From positions 5,580,001 through 5,644,000 of the forward strand of contig NZ_JASGIV010000001.1 in NCBI RefSeq assembly GCF_047654805.1: a stretch of DNA of 64,000 bases, read 5' to 3'. The translations under genes were made by a program, and so were the position numbers. The DNA comes from Pelomonas sp047654805. GTDB taxonomy: Bacteria; Pseudomonadota; Gammaproteobacteria; Burkholderiales; Burkholderiaceae_C. The notes beneath the pieces are model-generated. The model did not search any database. It was given only the letters and a program-made list of their open reading frames with translations, and was not told where the DNA came from. Below, in pieces: positions 7,327 to 14,982 of the stretch. Each line of letters opens with the position of its first letter. Position 1 is the stretch's first letter.

Positions 7327-7713
7327 TTACTTGCGGACAAGCGTCATGGAGCGGCCGTCCTTCAGCGTCCCCTTCAGCGTCTTCGCGTCCACGACCTTCA
7401 GCGTCGCAGATTCGTTGATGCAGCCGTGCAGCACCTTTTCGCCTTGGATGGCAAAGGTCAGCTCGGATTCGGTCTGGGCTTCAACGACCACGGGGATGTC
7501 GCGATCGTGGCACTGGTCGGTGGTGACGTAGTTGACCGAGGGCGACAGGCGCAGCTTGCCGCCGTTGCCGGCGATGGTCAGCACGACGCGAACCTGAGAG
7601 CCCGTGCCGCTGACGGCCTGGCCGGTCCAGGTGCCTTGGAATGAGGGCTGCTGCGCGTGGGCGAAGGTTGCGGCGAGGAGGAGTAGGGACGCGAGTTTGA
7701 GGCGGGTTTGCAT
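7327..7713 (-). CDS. Small secreted protein of unknown function
   Basis: 128 residues from ATG 7713. This start was chosen because it opens a clear signal peptide (MQTRLKLASLLLLAATFAHA, cleavage likely after AHA); the longer reading adds 16 residues with no signal. The mature part (FQGTWTGQAVSGTGSQVRVV, VVVEAQTESELTFAIQGEKV, ATLKVVDAKTLKGTLKDGRS) is regular beta-strand, resembling small periplasmic lipocalin-like proteins and the product at 3366-3890. Two Cys (DQCHDRD, HGCINES) could form a disulfide. It is monocistronic as far as visible and ends just before a strong hairpin. Confidence 0.65.
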   Translation of the reverse strand: MQTRLKLASLLLLAATFAHAQQPSFQGTWTGQAVSGTGSQVRVVLTIAGNGGKLRLSPSVNYVTTDQCHDRDIPVVVEAQTESELTFAIQGEKVLHGCINESATLKVVDAKTLKGTLKDGRSMTLVRK

Positions 7714-7867
7714 GGCAGGTCTCGAGGGTTTGAGTTCATCGGATTTCCGGGCGCAACCCACCCTTGGGGCGGACTGCGTGGACGTCTGATTTCATGCCCT
7801 GCAGCGCCGTCGCCTCTACCTCTTTGGTCTAGGTTCGAGCTGCCTCGCTGGTGGCAGCCCCGGCTGG

Positions 7868-8698
7868 CTACTCGCGACTGCGCACGGCCAGGCTTTGCGT
7901 GGCGCGCCCGATGAGGCCCAGCTCGTCGAAGAGTTGCGATTCCGCCAGGCCACAGCCGTTGGGCGCCAGCAGCGTTCGCGCGTCGATGCAGATCCACTCG
8001 CCAACGGGTCGACGCAGCAGGTTGATCGTCAGGTCTGAGTTGACGAAGCTGTAGCGATCGATGTCCAGCAGGGCCGAGATGCCGTTGCCCGAGTCGGCCG
8101 CGACGGCAACGCGCTGGTACGGGCCAGGCGCCTCGTCCTGGATCAGCGGACGGCGCAACCGGAACCACACGGCCGAGGCGCCATGGAACATGCGGCCTTG
8201 CGCGACGCGCGTCTCCACAAGATCCGCATAGCCATTGATTTCGCTGCGGGCTGGCATGCGCTCGGCCGCGCAATCACCCGGGGCCTTGGGCGCCTGCGGC
8301 AGCGGGTGCCCTTGCATCTGCTCAGGCAAGCTGAGTTCCACCTCGCGCTGAGCCAGCGCCGTGAAACGGGCGACCTCCTTGCCCTGCGCGATCAGTCGGG
8401 CCGAATAGTGGGCAGCATTGCGGCCGGCGTAGTCCGTCGTGACTTCGATCTCCATCTCTCCAATGGGCACGGGCCGCAGCAGATTGGCGGTGAGCCGCGC
8501 GATGTGGCCCAGGTCGTGCTGAGCGGCCTGCGCCTCCAGCGCCCGGCACACCATGGCGATGGGCGGCCCCGCATGCTGGTGCTCCGCCGACCACGGCCCC
8601 CGGGTCAGGATCGTCGCCTCCAGCCTGCCGCCGGCGAGCGCTTCATAGGCCGCCACAGGCAGCGTCTCTGGATTCAAGGGGTGCCGGAGAGTGCTCAT
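7868..8698 (-). CDS. Acyl-CoA thioesterase family protein (double hotdog)
   Basis: 276 residues from ATG 8698 (ATG 8707 is also possible). The two-domain layout, with AEHQHAGPPIAMVCRALEAQ in the N-terminal hotdog, PVPIGEMEIEVTTDYAGRNA, and a second half containing SFVNSDLTINLLRRPVGEWI, is that of the 4HBT_3/TesB-like thioesterases. These hydrolyse acyl-CoA to free acid and CoA in the cytoplasm. A TetR-type operator lies 4 to 13 bp upstream, overlapping the probable -10 (CATAAT), which gives a very short leader. It stands alone, but shares its operator with the hydrolase and reductase genes further right. Confidence 0.8.
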   Translation of the reverse strand: MSTLRHPLNPETLPVAAYEALAGGRLEATILTRGPWSAEHQHAGPPIAMVCRALEAQAAQHDLGHIARLTANLLRPVPIGEMEIEVTTDYAGRNAAHYSARLIAQGKEVARFTALAQREVELSLPEQMQGHPLPQAPKAPGDCAAERMPARSEINGYADLVETRVAQGRMFHGASAVWFRLRRPLIQDEAPGPYQRVAVAADSGNGISALLDIDRYSFVNSDLTINLLRRPVGEWICIDARTLLAPNGCGLAESQLFDELGLIGRATQSLAVRSRE

Positions 8699-8711
8699 GG
8701 TTGCCATGCTT

Positions 8712-8729
8712 AAGACGACCGGTCATATT
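8712..8729 (-). promoter_or_regulatory. TetR-type operator, copy 1 (thioesterase promoter)
   Basis: AAGACGACCGGTCATATT shares the 13-bp core GACCGGTCATATT with sites at 12999-13016 and 14133-14150. It overlaps the -10 region of the leftward thioesterase gene. The centre ACCGGT is palindromic. Confidence 0.7.
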
Positions 8730-8803
8730 ATGCGCAGGCCAGCGACGCACCACAACGCTCGCTGCCCAAAGCCTGAGCAGGGAGCTTGTCTGTGGGGTGC
8801 CAT

Positions 8804-9615
8804 ATGGGCGCACGTCGCCTCGTCATGAAACTTGCAGCCGCCGCGCTGCTCCTGGCCGCTGGCGCGGCGCATTCCGGCTGTACACGCACCATCGTCGTTC
8901 CAGGGGCGTTGCAGGGCCGCCTGGTGATGGTCGATGGCTCCGTGGTTCGCGGTGTCTTTCCTGACCTGCTGCGCGAGCTGGGCGCCGCGTTGGGATGCGA
9001 GTTCGTCTTCCCGCAGTTGCCCCGAGCCCGGGCAGAAAGGGACTTCTTCAACGACCACGTCGGCGACATCTTCTTCCCCGCCGTGCGCCGCCCCGAAAGG
9101 GACTCGGGCAACGTCTTCCTGTCGGTCGGCCGGCAGCCTCTGGCGGTGTTCGCGCCGCGCGGCGTCGCGATCCCAGAGCGGTTGGACCAGCTCATGGCCG
9201 ACGTGCGGCTGCGAGGCGTCTTCATGCGCGGCATCTGGCTAGGCGATACCTATGGCCGAACGCTGGAAGCGCTGGGCGCGCAAGGCCGGCTGGACCTAGT
9301 GTCCGACTACGGCGCTATGGTGCGCATGCTCAAAGCTGGCGCGCCTCGTTCACGCTGATGCCGTATGCCAATGCAGCCACCGGTCCGCTGGGGGAGCCCA
9401 CGGGCCTGCTCAACAAGGACGATGCCTTTGCCGCCACGCTGTTGCGCGACGGCCCCGAGGTCGACATCGGCGTCTACCTGTCCCGCCGCAACCTGGTCGC
9501 GGCCGACCTGGAGTTGATCGAGGCCATGGTCAACCGTGCCCGCCGGGACGGGACGCTGCGCAAGATCTACCTGCGCTACTACCCCGAAGCGGCGGTCAAG
9601 GCCATCCAGTTCTGA
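8804..9615 (+). pseudogene. Periplasmic solute-binding protein (SBP_bac_3-like), frameshifted
   Basis: The gene opens with a signal peptide (LVMKLAAAALLLAAGAAHS) and continues as a family-3 solute-binding protein (GVFPDLLRELGAALGCEFVF, then VSDYGAMVRML). The frame closes at TGA 9358. A -1 shift near 9340-9350 reopens it and gives a proper C-terminus (FTLMPYANAATGPLGEPTGL through LRKIYLRYYPEAAVKAI, stop 9615). One base appears to be missing. Without it the product would be about 270 residues, a normal size. Proteins of this kind without a transporter often act as sensors or orphans. It is either a pseudogene or a sequencing error. Confidence 0.75.
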
Positions 9616-9626
9616 CGCATTGCCTC

Positions 9627-10427
9627 TCAGGGCTTCAGGTAGCGCGGTGCCGGGCGCCCGGTTTCAGTCGCCGCGAAAAGTTCGGCCCGCGCGGCGTCGA
9701 ACTTCGTCCACAGGTCCCCGTCGGCAACAGACGGCCAAGTGACCAACTCGCCTTGGTCGAACCCAGCCAGCGCCGCGTCCACCATGTCCTCGGCCGTCAT
9801 CACCGTGTCCTTGTTCAGCATCGCCAGCGGCACACCCGACACGCCCTCGGTCCAGATTTCGGTGGCCGTGACGCCAGGCAGCACGAGCTGCACTTTCACG
9901 CCAGTCTTGGCCACTTCGTTCTGCAGGCCCCGGGTGAAGGCCAACACATAGGCTTTGGTGCCGCTGTAGACGGCGCTCACCGGCAGGTACTGGATGGCCA
10001 GGACCGAAGCGATGTTGATGATGGCGCCCTCGTTGCGCGACAGGAAGGCCGGCAGCGCGGCGTGGGTCAGGCGGGTCAGCGCCACGACGTTCAGCGCGAT
10101 CTGCGATAGCGAGTCGCCTACTGCCGTCTTGGAAAGCGGGCGCACCTTGGACACCCCCGCGTTGTTGACTAGGACGCGGATGCGTTCATCATGGGCCAAG
10201 ATAGCCTCGACGCGCGCGAGGTCAGCCTCTTTCTCCAGGTCTGCGGTCATGGTGTTGACCGCGATGCCATGGACCTCTGACAGTCGTTGCGCCAGCGCGG
10301 CGAGCCGGTCGGCGCGGCGCGCCACGAGGATGAGGTTGTAGCCGCGTGCGGCCAGGCGGTCGGCGTAGACGGCACCGATGCCGGACGAGGCACCGGTCAC
10401 GACCGCGGTCTTGAGTTGTGTAGGCAT
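9627..10427 (-). CDS. Short-chain dehydrogenase/reductase
   Basis: 266 residues. The Rossmann cofactor motif TGASSGIG is near residue 12, the NNAG motif follows (RVLVNNAGVSK), and the catalytic Tyr-Lys pair is in YSGTKAYV with an upstream Ser (NIASVLA). The ARRADRL stretch after beta-2 carries basic residues that favour NADP(H). The substrate is unknown. It is the last gene of a leftward operon (hydrolase, crotonase, LuxR regulator, SDR) with 34 bp to the regulator. Its 3' end faces the frameshifted binding-protein gene, 11 bp away. Confidence 0.88.
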   Translation of the reverse strand: MPTQLKTAVVTGASSGIGAVYADRLAARGYNLILVARRADRLAALAQRLSEVHGIAVNTMTADLEKEADLARVEAILAHDERIRVLVNNAGVSKVRPLSKTAVGDSLSQIALNVVALTRLTHAALPAFLSRNEGAIINIASVLAIQYLPVSAVYSGTKAYVLAFTRGLQNEVAKTGVKVQLVLPGVTATEIWTEGVSGVPLAMLNKDTVMTAEDMVDAALAGFDQGELVTWPSVADGDLWTKFDAARAELFAATETGRPAPRYLKP

Positions 10428-10461
10428 GGGCAGCTCCTGTGGATTCGGGTGGGATTCCCGG

Positions 10462-11166
10462 TCAAGCCAAGCCTCGCTCGATGGCGATGCTCAGCGCGTG
10501 GGTTCGTGAGGTCGCGTCCAGCTTGCTCATGATGGCCTTCACATGGACCTTGACGGTGCCCACCGTGATGCCAAGCTGCCGGGCGATGACCTTGTTGCAA
10601 TGGCCTTCGGCGATCAGCGCCAGCACCTCCGCCTCCCGGGGACTGAGCGCTTCGCGCATCAGGCTCTCGGCCACCTGCCCGGCCAGTGCCGGGCTGACGT
10701 AGCGCGCGCCTCTCGAGACCATGGCCACGGCCTCGCTGAGCTCCGCGAGGCCGGCACTGCTCAACGCGTAGCCAAAGACGCCGGCGCCGAAGGCCTTACG
10801 CACGTTGTGCTCCCGGGCGGCCGACTCCAGCACGAGGACACGGGCGTCGCGAAGCGCGGTGCCGCGCTGCACCTTGGGCGTGGTCGCGAGACCGAGCCCG
10901 TGCGCGAGATCCGCGACGACGACGTCGATGGCCTCGCTGCTGCAAGCGAAGGCGTCGCTGCCGTCAAGGAAGGCGCGCACGTCGGGTGCGCTCATGAGGG
11001 CCGAGAACGCCCCCAGCGCCAGCAGCGGGTCTTCGTGCACGACGAGCACCCGCGGCGTGCGGGCGACTCGCCGGGAGGCAGGCGTCAGCGGCGTGGCAAC
11101 TGCTGGCTCACGCCGGGGCGCGCCCGTGGCGGTCAGCGGCTCGGTGAAAGGACGGGCGGCTTTCAT
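10462..11166 (-). CDS. LuxR/NarL-family response regulator with atypical receiver
   Basis: 234 residues. A 30-40 residue variable head precedes a receiver-like domain (RVLVVHEDPLLALGAF with an acidic pair, VVVADLAHG with a possible phospho-Asp). The conserved Lys of the usual GYLLK motif is absent (here FGYALSS). The C-terminus is a clear LuxR HTH (LSPREAEVLALIAEGHCNKV, then GTVKVHVKAIMSKLDA). No partner kinase is nearby. The missing Lys suggests phosphorylation-independent or altered control (inference). It lies between the crotonase (23 bp upstream) and the SDR in one leftward operon. The ribosome binding site is weak and the true start may lie downstream. Confidence 0.82.
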   Translation of the reverse strand: MKAARPFTEPLTATGAPRREPAVATPLTPASRRVARTPRVLVVHEDPLLALGAFSALMSAPDVRAFLDGSDAFACSSEAIDVVVADLAHGLGLATTPKVQRGTALRDARVLVLESAAREHNVRKAFGAGVFGYALSSAGLAELSEAVAMVSRGARYVSPALAGQVAESLMREALSPREAEVLALIAEGHCNKVIARQLGITVGTVKVHVKAIMSKLDATSRTHALSIAIERGLA

Positions 11167-11189
11167 CTCGATGCCAGGCGTGCGGTGCC

Positions 11190-12101
11190 TCAGGGACCGA
11201 CCTTGCCCAGGTAGTCGCCGAGCTGAAGCTCGACGTCCAACCCCTTCTCGGCCACGAACTTGCCGAGCTTGGGCATGCGCGCACGGAAGCCCTGCCAGGC
11301 CAACGAGCGGCTGTACTCGCCATAGGCCGCACGCAGATCGGCTTCCGGCGGCAGCGTCGCCCGGTTGACTTGGGCCTTGGCTGCCACCAGGGCCTCCTTG
11401 TCAAAGGAAGCCAGGCGTGCCGCGACGGCGTCCACAAGGCGATCCAACTCGGCATCCGGCACGGCCCGCGTGACCCAACCGTAGCGCTCTGCCGTGTCGG
11501 CGTCGTAGTCCTGAGCACTCAGGATGGCTTCCAGCGCGCGATCGCGGCCGATCAGGCGCGGCAGGCGCTCGGAGCCGCCGCCGCCCGGCAGGATGCCCGT
11601 GCCCACCTCGGGCTGCGCGAAGAAGGCCTGCTCACGGCTGGCGTACCGCAAGTCCATGGCCAGGCTCAGTTCGTTGCCACCGCCACGGGTTCGACCGCGG
11701 ATCGCACCGATGCTGATGAACGGCGCCTTGGACAGGCGCACCACGAGATCCACCCAGGCGGGCGTGGAGTCGTCGCCGGGCACGTTAGGGAACTTCGCCG
11801 CCTGGCGCAGGTCGAAGTGGTTGTAGAAGAAACGTGGTGTGCTGCTGGTGAAGATGACGACCTGGACGGCCGGGTCGTCACTCAAGGACTTCACCACTTC
11901 GTGCAACCGCGACACGGTCTCGGGCACGATGAGGTTGACGGGCGGGTTTGCGAAGACGACCTTGCGCACCTTGGGCGACACGGTCTCGACGGTGATCATG
12001 GCGGTCGCAGCAGGCGCCTCAGCCTGCGCCAAGACGGTCTGGGCCGGCACGAGAGCCAGCGCGATGGCCACGGCCGCGAGGAGTTGGGTGGGGAACTTCA
12101 T
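11190..12101 (-). CDS. Enoyl-CoA hydratase/isomerase-family protein with signal peptide
   Basis: 303 residues from ATG 12101, with ribosome binding site GAGGAG. Crotonase features are clear: FNHFDLR-like segment, oxyanion-hole region ISIGAIRGRTRGGGNELSLA, and AQPEVGTGILPGGGGSERLP with the conserved Glu. The first 26 residues (MKFPTQLLAAVAIALALVPA, then QTVLAQA) form a textbook Sec signal peptide, which is odd for a family acting on CoA thioesters in the cytoplasm. It follows the hydrolase by 10 bp and precedes the LuxR regulator. Export is predicted from sequence only. Confidence 0.82.
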   Translation of the reverse strand: MKFPTQLLAAVAIALALVPAQTVLAQAEAPAATAMITVETVSPKVRKVVFANPPVNLIVPETVSRLHEVVKSLSDDPAVQVVIFTSSTPRFFYNHFDLRQAAKFPNVPGDDSTPAWVDLVVRLSKAPFISIGAIRGRTRGGGNELSLAMDLRYASREQAFFAQPEVGTGILPGGGGSERLPRLIGRDRALEAILSAQDYDADTAERYGWVTRAVPDAELDRLVDAVAARLASFDKEALVAAKAQVNRATLPPEADLRAAYGEYSRSLAWQGFRARMPKLGKFVAEKGLDVELQLGDYLGKVGP

Positions 12102-12111
12102 GTGCTTCTCC

Positions 12112-12969
12112 TCACTGCCCGAGAAAGGCGTTGACCTCGGCAGCAAACCGCTCGGGGCACTGGAACAGGAAGGCGTGTCCGGCGTCCGGGTAGATGCTCA
12201 GCGTCGAGTTGGGGATGTGGCGTGCCAGCAGATGAGTGTTGACCGTCGGCACCATGATGTCGTTGTCCCCATTGGCCACGAGCGTGGGCTGCTTGATGGC
12301 TGCCAGGCGCGCCAGCTTCGTCGGGTCAGGGATGCCCCAGGTGGAGATCGCCGTCAGGTGGGCATCACGCGTCGCGAGGCTGACTGGCACGTCCCGGTCC
12401 GCCTGCCGCGCCTGCAGCCGGCGCACGAACTCGATGCCCTTGGCCCGACTGCTGGCACTCTTCTCGAAGAAGATGGTCAGCGCCCCTTCCGCGTCGATCT
12501 TCTCGGCCAGCGCAACCTTCAGCACCTCGGGCACGAACACATGCATGTCCTGGCCGCCTTGCGGCCCCGTGCCGGCCAGCACCATGCGCCGGACTTGGTG
12601 GGGGCGCATCAGCGCGTACTCCTGGGCAATGAAGCCGCCCAGCGAAAAGCCGAACAGGTCGCAGCGCTCGATCTTGAGGGCATCGACGAAGGCCATGGCG
12701 CCATAAGCCATCTCCTGAACGCTGTTGGGCGTGACTCCGCTGGAACCACCCACACCCACGTTGTCCATGAGGATGACCTCGCGCTGCTCGGCAACGGCGT
12801 CCACCAGCACCGGGTCCCAGTTGTCCAGGTTCGCGCGGTAGTGGACAAAGAAGATCAACGGCAGCGCCGTGCCGTCGGCCTTGCCGAAGCGCCGGTACGC
12901 ATACCGGACACCGTTGCTGCCTTCGATGGTGAGATTGGGGGCATTGAGCTGCCCGAGTTTCGTCGTCAT
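12112..12969 (-). CDS. Alpha/beta hydrolase (HYRANLDNWDP type)
   Basis: 285 residues from ATG 12969, preceded by AGGAGA. The nucleophile elbow is GFSLGG, the acid is in NGDNDIMVP, and the histidine in PDAGHAFL. The oxyanion region is HYRANLDNWDP, where most relatives have HG. The fold is complete and no signal peptide is seen, so it is cytoplasmic. It begins the operon hydrolase-crotonase-LuxR-SDR and is preceded by TetR-type operator copy 2. A close relative lies at 14983-15891. The substrate is unknown; ester or haloalkane-type hydrolysis is typical of the fold. Confidence 0.88.
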   Translation of the reverse strand: MTTKLGQLNAPNLTIEGSNGVRYAYRRFGKADGTALPLIFFVHYRANLDNWDPVLVDAVAEQREVILMDNVGVGGSSGVTPNSVQEMAYGAMAFVDALKIERCDLFGFSLGGFIAQEYALMRPHQVRRMVLAGTGPQGGQDMHVFVPEVLKVALAEKIDAEGALTIFFEKSASSRAKGIEFVRRLQARQADRDVPVSLATRDAHLTAISTWGIPDPTKLARLAAIKQPTLVANGDNDIMVPTVNTHLLARHIPNSTLSIYPDAGHAFLFQCPERFAAEVNAFLGQ

Positions 12970-12998
12970 GTCGTCTCCTGGTTCCACCGACTCGGCCA

Positions 12999-13016
12999 GA
13001 GCTGACCGGTCATATT
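12999..13016 (-). promoter_or_regulatory. TetR-type operator, copy 2 (hydrolase-crotonase operon)
   Basis: GAGCTGACCGGTCATATT lies 30 bp upstream of the hydrolase start in the 108-bp gap behind the acuI-like gene. Its last 13 bases equal those of the other two sites. Confidence 0.72.
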
Positions 13017-13077
13017 CAATGCGGCGACATTGACCCCATCGCAATGAGTCCGATGCCGCCTTGTCCTGCCGAACGCC

Positions 13078-14064
13078 TCAGGCGTTCACGTCGACCAGCG
13101 TGCGACCACGCACAGCGCCCTTCAACACCTGCACCGCACGGCCTGCGGCATCGCCCAGCCCGATGACGGTGGCCATGCTGTCCAGCAGGGCGGGGTCCAG
13201 GTCGGTGGCCAGGCGCGCCCAGGCCCGCTGACGGATCTCCATGGGCGCATTGACGGTGTCGATGCCGTTCAGGGTGACGCCGCGCAGGATGAAGGGCGCC
13301 ATGTTGCCCGTCAGGTCCATACCCTGGGCCAAGCCACATGCGGCCACGGTGCCGCCGTATTTGGTCTGCGCGAGCACGTTCACCAGCGTGTGGCTGCCGA
13401 CAGTGTCGATCGCACCGTTCCAGCGCTCCGCCCCGAGCGGACGCTGGGGCGGGCTGGACAGCGTGGCGCGGTCGATGATCTCCGCAGCGCCCAGCGAGCG
13501 CAGATAGGCCTCCTCGGAAGCGCGGCCCGTCGATGCCAACACGCGATAGCCCAGCTTGGCCAGGATGGCGATGGCCACGGACCCCACGCCGCCGGCAGCA
13601 CCCGTCACGACCACGTCGCCGCCACGGACGCCGCCGCGCTCCAATGCCAGCACGCTCAGCATGGCCGCGAAGCCCGCAGTGCCGATGGCAGCCGCATGCC
13701 GGTTGGAGATGCTCTCCGGCAGCTTGACGAGCCAGTCGCCGCGCACGCGCGCACGCTGTGCAAAACCACCGTGGTGCGTCACGCCCAGCTCATAGCCGTT
13801 CAGGACGACGCGGTCGCCGGGCTTGAAGCCGGCATGCGATGAGGCTTCGACGGTGCCCGCCAAGTCGATGCCGGGAATCATCGGGAAGCGCTTGATGAAG
13901 CCGCCCAGGCCGGTGACGGCCAGGCCGTCCTTGTAGTTGACCGTGGAGAAGTCCACCTTGATCGTGACGTCGCCCTGATCGAGGTCCGCATCCGTCAGCT
14001 CCGCGACCTGCGCCGAGAGCTTGCCGTCTGCCTGCGTGACCTGTACGCCTTTGAAAGTCCCCAT
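13078..14064 (-). CDS. AcuI/YhdH-family NADPH quinone/acryloyl-CoA reductase
   Basis: 328 residues, the usual length for the YhdH/AcuI branch of medium-chain reductases. STVNYKDGLAVTG and PMIPGIDLAGTVEAS are signature stretches of the N-terminal GroES-like domain. The Rossmann motif reads VTGAAGGVGSVA, and AACGLAQGMDLTGNMAPFIL is the typical C-terminal segment. AcuI reduces acryloyl-CoA to propionyl-CoA with NADPH (known); here the true substrate could be any alpha,beta-unsaturated acyl-CoA or quinone. It is divergent from a tetR gene, with operator copy 3 between, matching the acuR-acuI arrangement. Confidence 0.88.
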   Translation of the reverse strand: MGTFKGVQVTQADGKLSAQVAELTDADLDQGDVTIKVDFSTVNYKDGLAVTGLGGFIKRFPMIPGIDLAGTVEASSHAGFKPGDRVVLNGYELGVTHHGGFAQRARVRGDWLVKLPESISNRHAAAIGTAGFAAMLSVLALERGGVRGGDVVVTGAAGGVGSVAIAILAKLGYRVLASTGRASEEAYLRSLGAAEIIDRATLSSPPQRPLGAERWNGAIDTVGSHTLVNVLAQTKYGGTVAACGLAQGMDLTGNMAPFILRGVTLNGIDTVNAPMEIRQRAWARLATDLDPALLDSMATVIGLGDAAGRAVQVLKGAVRGRTLVDVNA

Positions 14065-14132
14065 GGTTGCTCCAGTGATTTCACAGCTGTCCGCCCGGCG
14101 AAGGCCGTCAGGCTTTGGACATCACCAATCTT

Positions 14133-14150
14133 AAGATGACCGGTCATATT
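14133..14150. promoter_or_regulatory. TetR-type operator, copy 3 (reductase/tetR divergent promoter)
   Basis: AAGATGACCGGTCATATT is a near-perfect 18-bp palindrome with one mismatched pair. It sits in the 152-bp region between the leftward reductase gene and the rightward tetR gene. It can control both. Confidence 0.78.
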
Positions 14151-14216
14151 CTGCATAATTGAAGTCACGGGCACAATTGCGCCTCGTCAGCAAGATTCGG
14201 CAAAGTCAGGTAGAGC

Positions 14217-14804
14217 ATGGGAAGACCAAGCGTTCGACAGCAGCTCGTGGATGCGGCGCTGGAGGTGTTCCAGACGCACGGCTTCAATGGCGCCAGCGTC
14301 CAGGACCTGACGGACGCGGCAGGCGTCCCCAAGGGATCGTTCTACAACCACTTCACGAACAAAGAAGAACTCGCGCTGGAGGCGCTGAAGCTGTACATCA
14401 GCCAGCACGGCATCGAAGTGCTTCGCGACGAGAAGCACGAACCGCTGGAGCGCATCAAGCGTCACTTCCGCGCGAACTGGAAATACGTCAAGGACCGGGG
14501 CTACCGCAGCGGCTGCTTCCTGGGCTCGCTCAGTTCCGAGATTTCCGACAGCCACGAGACCGCGCGGGTCGAGTTCGCCCGCTACTTCCATCTCTGGTCG
14601 ACCGCCATCGGCCGCGTCATCGCAGAAGCCCAGGCGGCCGGCACCATCGACCCCTCTGCCGACCCGCAGGCCCTTGGTCGGTTTGTCCTGAACGCCTGGC
14701 AAGGCACCCTCGTGCGAGCCAAAGCCACCAAGAACGAGGAAGCGTTCAAGGACTTCCTCGCGATGATCTTCGGCGTGGTCCTCGCTCCGAAACACAAGGG
14801 CTAG
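14217..14804 (+). CDS. TetR-family repressor (NemR/AcuR-like)
   Basis: 195 residues. The N-terminal HTH is typical (GASVQDLTDAAGVPKGSFYN, then HFTNKEELALEAL). The C-terminal domain carries YRSGCFLGSLSSEISD, the motif that in NemR and AcuR relatives includes a conserved reactive Cys (family knowledge). Divergence from a YhdH/AcuI reductase and three shared palindromes in the cluster make it the likely local regulator, responding to an electrophile, unsaturated acyl compound or CoA ester (inference). Downstream on the same strand are a hydrolase and a SnoaL protein. Confidence 0.87.
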   Translation: MGRPSVRQQLVDAALEVFQTHGFNGASVQDLTDAAGVPKGSFYNHFTNKEELALEALKLYISQHGIEVLRDEKHEPLERIKRHFRANWKYVKDRGYRSGCFLGSLSSEISDSHETARVEFARYFHLWSTAIGRVIAEAQAAGTIDPSADPQALGRFVLNAWQGTLVRAKATKNEEAFKDFLAMIFGVVLAPKHKG

Positions 14805-14982
14805 ACGCCCCTGGCCAAAAGAGGTAGCCAAAGCCTGGCTACTGGCGGTGCCCATCGGCTCGCCCAGGGCGTCATGGCGTCCACCCCTCCTTTCTCTACG
14901 CTGCCACAGGCTACTTGGGCCAAGGGGCGCAGCGCGGTCTCCTCGACCGCCGCCCCGCTGCAAGCGACAGAGAAGGAATCGG

